DNA of 64,000 nt from Candidatus Melainabacteria bacterium MEL.A1 (GTDB taxonomy: Bacteria; Cyanobacteriota; Vampirovibrionia; Gastranaerophilales; Gastranaerophilaceae): contig CP017245.1 in assembly GCA_001765415.1 (NCBI GenBank), forward strand, positions 558,001-622,000, given 5' to 3'. How positions within the stretch are numbered: the stretch's first letter is position 1; each line of letters starts with the position of its first letter. A program made the position numbers and the translations under genes. The notes below the pieces were generated by a model. The model searched no databases. It was not told where the DNA came from and was given only the letters and a program-made list of their open reading frames with translations. Positions 37,476 through 46,011 of this stretch are shown in pieces.

Positions 37476-38387
37476 TTACAACCTTACAGGATAATCTTTA
37501 GGAATTTTCCATCCATTTTGTTCAATTAAAGCTCCACAGTAAAAACCTGCAAATTGAGTATCAACATCTTTTGAACATCCATACTCAGTATCATTTTTAT
37601 AATTATCTACATCCAAAAGTTTAGCACATCCTTGCATAAATGTTCCGGCACGTATTTCTTCTCTTGCTTTAAAAAAAGTAATAGTACCAAAAACATCTGC
37701 ACCTATTATACCTTTTCCTTTAGTTGGTCCATCAATATCAAACCATATTTGCAAATGAGCTGCTTCAGAATTTTGTCCTCCAGCCCACATGTATAAAGAA
37801 GTTCCATTACTCAAAATAGCAGTAAGTCCCATATTATCAATTAACGGAGATAAATATCCCTTTTTACCACTCAAAGAAACAGGTTCTGTCCAACATTCCT
37901 CTTTATTATCATTTCCACAAATTTTTACTGTTTTTAATTCAGGTGCTAAATAAGTGTCAAAGAAACTTTTTGTGCATTCAAAAGAATTATCCTCATCGCA
38001 ATTAGTCCAATCTTCTGATGAACCATTTTTAGCTTCTGACATTCTAATTGCGTTGGAAATTAAAGAATATTCCGATTTCAACTTATTTTCAACAACAGAC
38101 TTTCGATAATTTTGGATTAATGCAGGCATAGTCATTGCCGCAACTACTCCGATTATTCCGAGAGTTATTAAAACCTCCGCTAGAGTAAAAGCTCCACACC
38201 AATGTCTGAAGTATGAACCAACACTGTCACAGAGGGCTACGTGCGTAGCACCAAGTTCAGGTGGACAGTTACACCTGTATGTTAGGCTTTCTAGCCCAAC
38301 AGCATTACCAACCATGCGATACTTCGGACTGTTGTCCTCAGTATGACAATTCTCACTTGCTCCTCTAACAATTTTCTTATCTCCCAT
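37476..38387 (-). CDS. Pseudopilin with 66-residue repeat-derived leader (pair D)
   Basis: 303 residues. A very strong AAAGGAGG precedes ATG 38387. The 66-residue leader contains the 43-base repeat (CHTEDNSPKYRMVG, near 14-27) and the 65-base repeat (GATHVALCDSVGSYFRHWCGA, ending at 66). The prepilin site and helix follow (F+1, Glu+5; FTLAEVLITLGIIGVVAAM). The exported domain has six or more Cys and ends NGWKIPKDYPVRL, almost as in the pseudopilin at 12381. It is divergent from a small HTH gene. Confidence 0.9.
   Translation of the reverse strand: MGDKKIVRGASENCHTEDNSPKYRMVGNAVGLESLTYRCNCPPELGATHVALCDSVGSYFRHWCGAFTLAEVLITLGIIGVVAAMTMPALIQNYRKSVVENKLKSEYSLISNAIRMSEAKNGSSEDWTNCDEDNSFECTKSFFDTYLAPELKTVKICGNDNKEECWTEPVSLSGKKGYLSPLIDNMGLTAILSNGTSLYMWAGGQNSEAAHLQIWFDIDGPTKGKGIIGADVFGTITFFKAREEIRAGTFMQGCAKLLDVDNYKNDTEYGCSKDVDTQFAGFYCGALIEQNGWKIPKDYPVRL
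38188..38252 (-). repeat. 65-base dispersed repeat, copy 2
   Basis: Complement of 27273-27337 with one mismatch. It encodes the residues just before the prepilin cleavage site in the same frame as copy 1. Confidence 0.9.
38305..38347. repeat. 43-base repeat, copy 2
   Basis: Identical to 19597-19639. Confidence 0.9.
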
Positions 38388-38402
38388 ACAACCTCCTTTT
38401 AT

Positions 38403-38445
38403 AAATTATATGTTTAATATTAAATTATATATTTAATTTTGTCAA
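38403..38445. promoter_or_regulatory. Divergent control region, pair D
   Basis: Leftward pilin promoter TTGACA (38445-38440), 17 bases, TAATAT (38422-38417). Two 16-base direct repeats, AAATTATATGTTTAAT (38403-38418) and AAATTATATATTTAAT (38422-38437), and the palindrome TTTAATATTAAA (38413-38424) overlap it and are candidate operators. Confidence 0.6.
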
Positions 38446-38475
38446 TATGATTTAATCTTATTGTATCCTTATAAA

Positions 38476-38697
38476 ATGAGCATTTCGAACGATATAAAAA
38501 AACTCTTAATAGACAAGGATATAACATTAACTCAACTAGCAAGAGTTATTGCAGATAAGAAAGGTAAGAATTTTTCTATCCAAAATTTATCTCAAAAACT
38601 TAAAAATAACACAGTCACATTAAAAGAATTTGAAATTATACTAGACACACTGGGTTACAAAATAATTTATGCTCCCAAACAAAAATTTGACCAATAA
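38476..38697 (+). CDS. Small helix-turn-helix regulator (pair D)
   Basis: 73 residues from ATG 38476; an upstream TTG is possible but not needed. LTQLARVIADKKGKNFSIQN followed by LSQKLKNNTVTLKEFEIILD is a Cro/CI-like HTH of the type found in small phage-like repressors (similar to HTH_26/DUF6471-like proteins, uncertain). No Shine-Dalgarno. Divergent from the pseudopilin at 37476 and followed by a strong terminator. Confidence 0.82.
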   Translation: MSISNDIKKLLIDKDITLTQLARVIADKKGKNFSIQNLSQKLKNNTVTLKEFEIILDTLGYKIIYAPKQKFDQ

Positions 38698-38727
38698 AAA
38701 AGCGAGTTTACTCAACTCGCTTTTTTG
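38695..38727. terminator. Bidirectional hairpin terminator
   Basis: AAAAAAGCGAGTT / AACTCGCTTTTTT stem around 38696-38726, between the HTH gene and thrS. Confidence 0.92.
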
Positions 38728-38746
38728 TTATTTTGAACTCGTTTTC

Positions 38747-40561
38747 TTATGCTTTTTTAGCTGATGCTTTTGCAAAAGATTCTGAACTTCTTGATTTGAT
38801 TTCATCTTCAACTTTTCCGATAAATTCATCAACGCTCATTGTTCCTACTTGACCAATTCCACGCGCACGAACTGCTACTGCATCTGCTTCAATTTCTTTA
38901 TCTCCGATTACGCACACGTAAGGAATTTTCTTATCTTGCAGACTTTCTCTAATCTTGTAGTTCATACTTTCAGATCTATCGTCAAGGGTAACTCTAATAC
39001 CTGCATTACGCATTTGTTTATAAACTTTTTCAGCATAATCAATATGTTTTTCGTTACTGATTGGAACAATTGCAACTTGTGTTGGTGCAAGCCAAGTTGG
39101 GAAAGCACCTGCATAATGTTCAATCAAGATACCGTGAAAACGTTCCATAGAACCAAAGATTACACGGTGAAGCATTACAGGAGTTTTCATTTGACCGTCT
39201 TTGTCTTGGTATTTGATATCAAATCTTTCAGGCAAATTAAAGTCTAACTGAATTGTTGCACACTGCCAAGTTCTGCCAATTGCATCTTTAACCTTGAAGT
39301 CGATTTTTGGACCGTAGAATGCGCCATCACCTTCGTTGATATCATATTTCATTCCACGTTTATCCATTGCTTCTTTCAAACCTGCTTCTGCTCTGTTCCA
39401 ATTTTCAATATCTCCAACATAGCTTTCCGGTCTTGTTGAAAGTTCAACTTCAAATGACATATTAAAGATTTTCATTGTATCTGCAACAAAATCAATAATT
39501 TCATTGATTTCATCAACCAATTGTTCCGGAGTACAGAAAATGTGAGCATCATCTTGAGTAAAACCTTGAACACGAGTTAAACCAGATAAAGCTCCTGATT
39601 TTTCTTTTCTGTAAACTGTTCCCAATTCTGCCATTCTTAATGGTAATGAACGATAAGAATGTCTGTTTGCTTGATAAATCAAGATGTGGAACGGACAGTT
39701 CATCGGTTTCAAAATGAATTGATCCTCATTTTCTTGATCACTATCCTTTTGGATAAAGAACATATTTTCTCTATAGTGATCGTAGTGTCCTGAAATTTCC
39801 CACAATTTTGATTTTGCAATGTGAGGAGTATTTACTATTACATAACCACGTTTTCTGTGTTCTGTTCTCCAATAGTTTTCAATTTCTTCTCTAACTACCG
39901 CCAAATTTGGATGCCACAATACTAGACCTCCACCCAATTCATCTCTTGTTGAGAACAAATCAAGTTTTGCACCAAGTTTTCTGTGATCACGTTTTTCTGC
40001 TTCTTCAATAAAATGCAAATAGTCAGCCAAATCTTCTTTTGACCAAAAAGCAGTAGCATAAATTCTTTGAAGCATTTTATTTTTAGCATTACCTCTCCAG
40101 TAAGCACCAGCTACTTTTAGAAGTTTAAATGCGTTAGCTTTAATATATGATGTATTTGGAAGGTGAGGACCTGCACAAAGATCATTAAACAAAACATTTC
40201 CATCTTTATCTTTCGTCAAATACAAAGTAGGATTGTCATTTCTGTGTTCTTCTAATAATTCAGCTTTGTAAATTTCACCTTCAGCTTTAAATTCTTCAAT
40301 CTGTTTGTCTACGTCAGGAATCACGTATTTTTCAAATGAAAGATTTTGTTTAACGATATTTTTCATTTCTTCTTCGATTTTAACCAAATCTTCATGCGTA
40401 AAAGCATGCCCGTCAGTTAAATCGAAATCGTAATAAAAACCATTCTCTACAGCCGGCCCGATTGCTAACTTTGCAGACGGAAACAACTTTTGAACAGCTT
40501 GTGCCATAACGTGAGATGTTGAGTGTCTTAAAATACTCAAAGTTTGTTCGTTCTTTTCCAT
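38747..40561 (-). CDS. thrS: Threonyl-tRNA synthetase lacking the TGS domain
   Basis: 604 residues from ATG 40561 (MEKNEQTLSILRHSTSHVM). The usual N-terminal TGS domain of about 60 residues is missing; the protein opens directly with the editing domain (HSTSHVMAQAV, the HxxxH zinc-like motif). The class II catalytic core (SGHYDHYRENMF; MNCPFHILIYQ; RVQGFTQDDAHIFC; QLDFNLPERF) and the C-terminal anticodon-binding domain are complete. AAAGGAT lies 13-14 bases before the ATG. A GTG at 40618 in frame adds only 19 unrelated residues and no TGS domain. The Ala/Ser/Lys-rich tail is unusual. Confidence 0.95.
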   Translation of the reverse strand: MEKNEQTLSILRHSTSHVMAQAVQKLFPSAKLAIGPAVENGFYYDFDLTDGHAFTHEDLVKIEEEMKNIVKQNLSFEKYVIPDVDKQIEEFKAEGEIYKAELLEEHRNDNPTLYLTKDKDGNVLFNDLCAGPHLPNTSYIKANAFKLLKVAGAYWRGNAKNKMLQRIYATAFWSKEDLADYLHFIEEAEKRDHRKLGAKLDLFSTRDELGGGLVLWHPNLAVVREEIENYWRTEHRKRGYVIVNTPHIAKSKLWEISGHYDHYRENMFFIQKDSDQENEDQFILKPMNCPFHILIYQANRHSYRSLPLRMAELGTVYRKEKSGALSGLTRVQGFTQDDAHIFCTPEQLVDEINEIIDFVADTMKIFNMSFEVELSTRPESYVGDIENWNRAEAGLKEAMDKRGMKYDINEGDGAFYGPKIDFKVKDAIGRTWQCATIQLDFNLPERFDIKYQDKDGQMKTPVMLHRVIFGSMERFHGILIEHYAGAFPTWLAPTQVAIVPISNEKHIDYAEKVYKQMRNAGIRVTLDDRSESMNYKIRESLQDKKIPYVCVIGDKEIEADAVAVRARGIGQVGTMSVDEFIGKVEDEIKSRSSESFAKASAKKA

Positions 40562-40800
40562 TTTTTCACTTTCTATCCTTTTATACCGTTCAGCGTGCAA
40601 TACAAACAACTGCTCCACCTTGTCATATTATGACGAACGATATTTCGGGGCGGATCCCCCATACTACAATCAATGTTATACTACTAATAAGATTTATTAG
40701 CAACCTATAGTTAAAGGCTTTACCTTTCTGCATCTTCGTACCTAAGCATCTTGCTATTCGTTACAAAAAGTAATACAATCTTTGCAGGTAGTGTTTAGTT
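40562..40800 (-). promoter_or_regulatory. Long structured leader of thrS
   Basis: About 230 bases without a gene between divergent thrS and ssb. On the minus strand it contains the hairpins GTCATA-a-TATGAC (40622-40634) and GGGG/CCCC (40647-40660, GGGGATCCGCCCC in the transcript). It is GC-richer than the surroundings and may fold into a regulatory leader. No match to a T-box was recognised. Promoters lie toward 40750-40850. Confidence 0.4.
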
Positions 40801-40849
40801 TGTTGTAAAATCATGAAAGATTTTGAGTTAATATAGAAAGAGGTTATAA

Positions 40850-41185
40850 ATGAATTCTACAGTATTAGTTGGCAGAGTTGGGCGTGATGCCGAAATCAGA
40901 TATTTTGAATCAGGAAAAGTAAAGGCTAACTTTTCTATCGCTGTAAACAGATGGGATGCAAAAACAAAATCCGAAGTTGCTGACTGGTTTAACATTGATG
41001 TCTGGGACAAATTAGCTGAATTTGCAGGTGAATACGTAAAAAAAGGGGCGCAAGTTGTAATTGATGGAAGAATTGCAGTTAATAAATGGACAGACAAAGC
41101 TTCTGGTAACGATAGAGAAAACTTTTACATACTTGCTAATAGCATTAGGTTACTCGGCTCAAAAAGAGATATTCAAGAGATATAG
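40850..41185 (+). CDS. ssb: Single-stranded DNA-binding protein
   Basis: 111 residues, one OB fold: MNSTVLVGRVGRDAEIRYF, then WFNIDVWDKLAEFAGEYVKK and VVIDGRIAVNKWTD. It lacks the flexible acidic tail (DDDIPF-type) by which most SSBs recruit repair proteins, as in short cyanobacterial SSBs. AAAGAGG upstream. Followed after two bases by an unrelated kinase gene, so it is probably co-transcribed with it. Confidence 0.93.
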   Translation: MNSTVLVGRVGRDAEIRYFESGKVKANFSIAVNRWDAKTKSEVADWFNIDVWDKLAEFAGEYVKKGAQVVIDGRIAVNKWTDKASGNDRENFYILANSIRLLGSKRDIQEI

Positions 41186-41187
41186 TT

Positions 41188-42510
41188 ATGATTATTAATT
41201 CTAATATTGTCGGAATTATTGCAGATGATTTGACCGGTGCTAACGACACCGCTTTACAATTTTACTTAAAAGGCGCAAATACTCAGATTTTATTGTCTGA
41301 TGAAATTGAACCGATCAATGCAAAAGGTACACAAACTTGGGCTATTTCTACAGAATCAAGAAATGTTGAACCAGAAATCGCATACGAAAGAGTTTTAAAA
41401 GCAACTAAAATGTTTGCAGAAAAGCTTAATCCCGATTTTTATTACAAAAAAATAGATTCAACATTGCGTGGAAATATTGCCGTTGAAGTATTAGGGATTA
41501 TGGCTGCATTAGAATATGATGCGGCAGTAGTTGTCCCTGCTTTTCCTGCAGAAATTAGAACCACAGTCGGGGGCTACCACTTGTTAAAAGGAGTGCCGAT
41601 TGAAAGAACCGAAATGGCTCGAGATCCGCATTCTCCGATTTGCGAATCTCACGTTCCAACTTTATTAAAATCTCAAATTCTACCGGAATACAAAGACTTA
41701 ATTGGAAGTGTAGAATTAAAAACCGTCATGAAGGGGGCTGGCCCTATCTTGCAAAAAATCAACGAATTGGTTAAAAGCGGTAAAAAACTTATTGTTATTG
41801 ACGCAGTATCAACTATCGATATTGAACAAATCGCACTTGCGATAAAAAAATCGGATAACAAAATTTTACCAGCCGGAACTGCGGCATTTGCTCAAGCTTT
41901 AGGAGAATTTTGGTTTGCAGATTTGGATTGTGAACATATAATAAAAACTTTCCCTAGATTGCCGAAATTCATAGTTTCAGGTAGCGCAACTCAAATCACC
42001 GCTAATCAAATCGAAAAGCTTGAAAACAGTGATGAATTTGAAGATGTTTTGACTATAAGCCTTGATTTAAAAACCGTTCTCAATGGAGTTACTGATGAAC
42101 TCGTTAAAAGAATTGTTTCTAATTTAAGATTTGACAATGCGGTTGTAGTACACACATCAAAGCTTATCAAAGACTTTGACGGTTTTTCAGAAGATTCATT
42201 GAATGCGGAATTAACCAGAGCAAAACTTGCAAATGTTATAACAGATTTCTTAGCTGAATTAACAAAGAGAGTTGTCGAAACCAAAGAAGTTATTTTAATT
42301 ACACTTGGAGGCGAAACATCTTACAAATGTTGTAGTGCAATTGGAGCGTACCAATTACAATTGATTGATGAAGTTGCTCCGGCTATTGCGTTAACTCTGG
42401 ATCATAACGCTCAGTGGATTGTGACCAAATCTGGCAATTTGGGAAATGCCAATACTTTAATAGACATTTTAAAATATTTTGAAACACACGGTGGATTACA
42501 AGATGCCTAA
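41188..42510 (+). CDS. Four-carbon acid sugar kinase family protein (DUF1537)
   Basis: 440 residues. The N-terminal domain carries GIIADDLTGANDTA (near 10-23) and the C-terminal nucleotide-binding domain SGSATQITANQI (near 260) and LITLGGETS (near 370). Characterised members (DtnK/OtnK) phosphorylate D-threonate or D-erythronate. It overlaps pdxA-like by eight bases, the usual partnership in which the phosphorylated acid is then oxidised and decarboxylated. The substrate here is inferred, not shown. Confidence 0.9.
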   Translation: MIINSNIVGIIADDLTGANDTALQFYLKGANTQILLSDEIEPINAKGTQTWAISTESRNVEPEIAYERVLKATKMFAEKLNPDFYYKKIDSTLRGNIAVEVLGIMAALEYDAAVVVPAFPAEIRTTVGGYHLLKGVPIERTEMARDPHSPICESHVPTLLKSQILPEYKDLIGSVELKTVMKGAGPILQKINELVKSGKKLIVIDAVSTIDIEQIALAIKKSDNKILPAGTAAFAQALGEFWFADLDCEHIIKTFPRLPKFIVSGSATQITANQIEKLENSDEFEDVLTISLDLKTVLNGVTDELVKRIVSNLRFDNAVVVHTSKLIKDFDGFSEDSLNAELTRAKLANVITDFLAELTKRVVETKEVILITLGGETSYKCCSAIGAYQLQLIDEVAPAIALTLDHNAQWIVTKSGNLGNANTLIDILKYFETHGGLQDA

Positions 42511-43486
42511 AATAGCTATTACAACAGGAGATCCAAATGGTATCGGTGCTGAAATTACAATAAAAGCGCTGAATAAGATGGATTTACCCGCAAACAGTAT
42601 TGTTTTAATCTCAAATAAAAAAATTATTGATTATTACGGGAAACTAAGTAAAGATTATGAAATTATAGAAATCCCATTCAATTCTGAAATTAATGCCGGC
42701 AAAGTTACGGCAGAATGTGGAGAGTTTTCATTCCAATCTGTAAAAAAAGCTTGCGAAATCGGGGCAAGAGCTATTGTTACTGCTCCTGTTGCGAAAAATT
42801 CATTATATTTGGCTGGTCACAAATTTAACGGGCAAACTGAAATTTTGCAAAAATATCTTGCACACAATAACCAATCAGCAGAAATGTTATTTTTGGCAAA
42901 TAAGTTTAGAGTACTACTTTTAACTCGCCATGTAGCATTAAAAGAAATTAATTTAACCAAAGAAATGGTTGTTGAAAAAGTTCTGAACTTGAGAGAATTT
43001 TTCAGACAACACCTCAAAATCGAAAATCCCAAATTTGCACTCTGTGGATTTAACCCACATGCCGGTGAGGATGGAATATTGGGGCGTGAAGAAATAGATA
43101 TATTAATTCCGGCAGTTGAAGAATTGCATCAAAAAGGGATAAATATAACAAAACCACTTCCTGCAGATACACTGTTTGTAGAAGCTGCCAAAGAATATAT
43201 TTGCCATTTAAAAGAAACAGAGCAACAGTTGCAATCCAACAATAATGAAGATATTACGTCAGACTTAAATGCCCCTCGTAATGGCGGTTTTGATTGTTAT
43301 ATTGCAAATTACCACGATCAAGGATTAATTCCGATAAAAACCGTTGCTGGCGAGAAAACAGTCAATATGACAATAGGCTTAGACATAATAAGAACTTCTC
43401 CGGGACATGGAACTGCGTTTGACATTGCAGGTAAAAACCTTGCTGACGAAACAGGTATGATAGAGGCGATTAAAGCAGTTTTATAA
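42503..43486 (+). CDS. PdxA-family dehydrogenase (4-hydroxythreonine-4-phosphate or 4-phosphoerythronate/threonate type)
   Basis: 327 residues from ATG 42503, overlapping the upstream stop (ATGCCTAA). Start MPKIAITTGDPNGIGAEI. Metal-binding His are present in LLLTRHVAL (about 145), GFNPHAGEDG (about 185) and NYHDQGL (about 270), as is TSPGHGTAFDIAGK. The usual GHTE motif reads GQTE, so a substrate-contact His is replaced by Gln. The pairing with a DUF1537 kinase favours the PdxA2 (acid-sugar catabolism) role over vitamin B6 synthesis. Confidence 0.88.
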   Translation: MPKIAITTGDPNGIGAEITIKALNKMDLPANSIVLISNKKIIDYYGKLSKDYEIIEIPFNSEINAGKVTAECGEFSFQSVKKACEIGARAIVTAPVAKNSLYLAGHKFNGQTEILQKYLAHNNQSAEMLFLANKFRVLLLTRHVALKEINLTKEMVVEKVLNLREFFRQHLKIENPKFALCGFNPHAGEDGILGREEIDILIPAVEELHQKGINITKPLPADTLFVEAAKEYICHLKETEQQLQSNNNEDITSDLNAPRNGGFDCYIANYHDQGLIPIKTVAGEKTVNMTIGLDIIRTSPGHGTAFDIAGKNLADETGMIEAIKAVL

Positions 43487-43557
43487 TTATACAAGAAATA
43501 AAATTTAGAAAAACATAAAAAACTGATATAAAATCAATAGGAAAAGATTTTACATAC

Positions 43558-43590
43558 AAAAAGACCCCTTAAAATAAGAGGTCTTTCTTA
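43558..43590. terminator. Bidirectional hairpin terminator
   Basis: AAAGACCCCTT (43560-43570) pairs with AAGAGGTCTTT (43576-43586) with one mismatch, between pdxA-like and secF. Confidence 0.88.
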
Positions 43591-43606
43591 TATTTTTTAC
43601 TATTTT

Positions 43607-44593
43607 CTATGCAATAGTTTTTACTTGCTCTTGTTGTTTATCATTCCAAAAATCAACTAACATGCTGCAGAAGAAAATACTTGAATAAGTACCGATTGCA
43701 ATACCTAAAATCATACAAAGAACAAAATCTTTTGTTGTTACACCACCCCATAGATACAATGCTAACAATGTAATCAATGTGGTTAAAGATGTATTAATAC
43801 TTCTTGTTAATGTTTGGTTTACAGAAGCATCAACAATTTCACCAAAAGACATTTTCTTAGAATAATATCTCAAGTTTTCTCTAATTCTGTCAAATACAAC
43901 AATTGTATCATGTACTGAAAAACCAATTACTGTCAATATCGCAGTAATAAACAAACCGTCAATTTGTACATTATACAAAAGACCTAAAATTGAGAACACA
44001 CCAACTACAAATATTACGTCGTGGAAAACGCCTAATATCGCAGCAAGAGCATAATCAAATCTAAATCTAAATGACAAGTAAGCCACAATCCCTAAGAATG
44101 CCAACGTTACAGCAATCAATGAATTTTTGAACAGTTCCTTTCCCATAGTAGGTCCAACTGAACTTACAGAAATCAATTCAGGATTTTGATATTCCGCTTT
44201 CAACTGATCTGTAATAACTTCCGTTGTATTTGAATCTTTGTCAATAAATTTTGTTCTGATAGAAATTATTGAATTAATGTTTGATTTTGTGTTTTCTTGT
44301 TGTGAATTATTTACGTTCAAGATTTGAATATAAGGATTTTCAATACCTACTTTTTCTAGCTTTTCTCTTGTTTTTGTAACATCACTGTTATTTAGTTTTT
44401 GTTCCAATCCATACTGCAAAATTGTACCGCCTGTATAGTCAATACCAACTTTCAATGGAGCGTGGTTCGCATAAGTTACTGAAGAATATATCATTGCGAT
44501 AATACCAGGAACTAGAAGAATTGTAGTTAGAAGCATCCACCACCATCTATATTTTACGATATGAACCAAGTGTTTTTTACCTGTATTTATCAT
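43607..44593 (-). CDS. secF: Protein translocase subunit SecF
   Basis: 328 residues, six membrane segments. It carries the KVGIDYTGGTILQ signature after the first segment, and SVGPTMGKELFKNS and VIGFSVHDTIVVFDRIREN motifs. SecDF uses the proton gradient to help pull exported proteins through SecYEG. It follows secD by 29 bases in one operon. Confidence 0.96.
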   Translation of the reverse strand: MINTGKKHLVHIVKYRWWWMLLTTILLVPGIIAMIYSSVTYANHAPLKVGIDYTGGTILQYGLEQKLNNSDVTKTREKLEKVGIENPYIQILNVNNSQQENTKSNINSIISIRTKFIDKDSNTTEVITDQLKAEYQNPELISVSSVGPTMGKELFKNSLIAVTLAFLGIVAYLSFRFRFDYALAAILGVFHDVIFVVGVFSILGLLYNVQIDGLFITAILTVIGFSVHDTIVVFDRIRENLRYYSKKMSFGEIVDASVNQTLTRSINTSLTTLITLLALYLWGGVTTKDFVLCMILGIAIGTYSSIFFCSMLVDFWNDKQQEQVKTIA

Positions 44594-44622
44594 TGTTTTA
44601 CCTTTCTTATTTTTTCAATTCA

Positions 44623-45930
44623 TTAGTCCAAAATACCGAAACGAGCTTTTTCTCGTTTTGTTTCAGACGCTTCATAACTTTGACCGATTTCATCTTTTCT
44701 CAAGCCGAATAATGCTGGGTGTTTAAGTTCTCCTGTGCCAAATATCAAGTGCATAAAGTTTTTAGTAACAGTAATTGCACTGAACATTGAAACAATAACA
44801 CCAATTGCAAGAGTTAAGGCGAAACCTTTAACAACGCTTGTACCTAAAAGATAAAGAATTGTACAAGTAATAATTGTTGTCATATTTGAATCGAAAATAC
44901 TTGTAAATGCTCTGTCAAAACCAGAGTTAATAGCAGTAAATAAATTTCTGCCATCTCTAAGTTCCTCTTTCGTTCTTTCAAAGATAAGAATGTTAGCATC
45001 TACCGCCATACCGATTGATAGGATAAAACCTGCAATACCGGCAAGAGTTAATGTTACAGGAATTGTTTTGAATAAAGCAAACAAAATTAAACTGTAAATA
45101 ATAAGAGCGATATCTGCAATCAAACCTGGAACATGGTAAAAAGCAATCATAAATAACATAACTGCTGAAAGACCAATAATCCCGGCTTTTTTAGATTTTG
45201 CAACACTATCAGCACCTAAAGTAGGTCCAACTGTGTTTTCCTCAACAATTTTTGCAGGAACAGGCAAAGCACCGGCATTCAACAAGTTAACCATTCTTTC
45301 TGCTTCATCATAAGCAAAACCACTATCTCCACCTGAGATTTGAGCTTTACCACCATAAATAGCTTCGTTTACACGAGGAGCTGATTGGATTTCACCATCA
45401 AAAAAGATAGCCATTTGTTGACCAACTAAAGATTTTGTCAAATCAGCAAACTTTTTAGCCCCCGCAGCATTAAACTCCAATGAAACAACCCACTGTCCAG
45501 ACGCATCTGTGCTTAATGTTGATTTTGCTAAATCCTGACCTGTCAAACCGGTTGAAACCCAAATAGGAGAACCATCTGCAGCTTTACCTTCTTTTTTAAA
45601 TTCCAATTGAGCCGTTTCTCCGATGAAAGCTTTTGCTTCTTTCAAATCAGTTACGTTTGGAATTTCAATTAATAATCTTTTTTCGCCAACTTGTTGAACT
45701 ACAGTTTCTGCAACACCCAATTTGTTTACACGTTGCTCAATTGCAAATTGCAATCTGTTCATTACTTCTGGCGTAATTTTGGCAATCGAATCAGTTGTTT
45801 CTGCTTCAAGAACAAGTCTTGAACCTCCAACCAAATCCAATCCTAATTTTGTTGGCTTAATAACGATAAGAATTGATGAAATAATTACTATCGCCACGAT
45901 AAACCAAAACATCAAAATTTTGTTTTTCAT
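44623..45930 (-). CDS. secD: Protein translocase subunit SecD
   Basis: 435 residues from ATG 45930 (AAAGGAT upstream); a longer frame upstream lacks a binding site. KLGLDLVGGSRLVLE after the first membrane segment, the P1 head, NTVGPTLGADSVAKS and GMAVDANILIFERTKEEL (with the conserved Asp for proton movement) are seen. A short P1 region is consistent with the non-E. coli type. First gene of secD-secF. Confidence 0.96.
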   Translation of the reverse strand: MKNKILMFWFIVAIVIISSILIVIKPTKLGLDLVGGSRLVLEAETTDSIAKITPEVMNRLQFAIEQRVNKLGVAETVVQQVGEKRLLIEIPNVTDLKEAKAFIGETAQLEFKKEGKAADGSPIWVSTGLTGQDLAKSTLSTDASGQWVVSLEFNAAGAKKFADLTKSLVGQQMAIFFDGEIQSAPRVNEAIYGGKAQISGGDSGFAYDEAERMVNLLNAGALPVPAKIVEENTVGPTLGADSVAKSKKAGIIGLSAVMLFMIAFYHVPGLIADIALIIYSLILFALFKTIPVTLTLAGIAGFILSIGMAVDANILIFERTKEELRDGRNLFTAINSGFDRAFTSIFDSNMTTIITCTILYLLGTSVVKGFALTLAIGVIVSMFSAITVTKNFMHLIFGTGELKHPALFGLRKDEIGQSYEASETKREKARFGILD

Positions 45931-46011
45931 TTTTCTATCCTTTTCTATATAATCTGATATTATTTTCAATTTACAATTATTATATTTATAATAAATATAA
46001 AAATTATTTTA

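Noticed and set aside
40562..40800. T-box riboswitch before thrS
   Set aside because: An AAGGTGGAGCA stretch on the minus strand vaguely recalls the T-box core, but the conserved GGTGGNACCGCG element, terminator and specifier arm are missing.
42503..43486. Calling this gene pdxA of vitamin B6 synthesis outright
   Set aside because: Partnership with a DUF1537 kinase and the altered GHTE motif make the catabolic PdxA2 role at least as likely, so no symbol was given.
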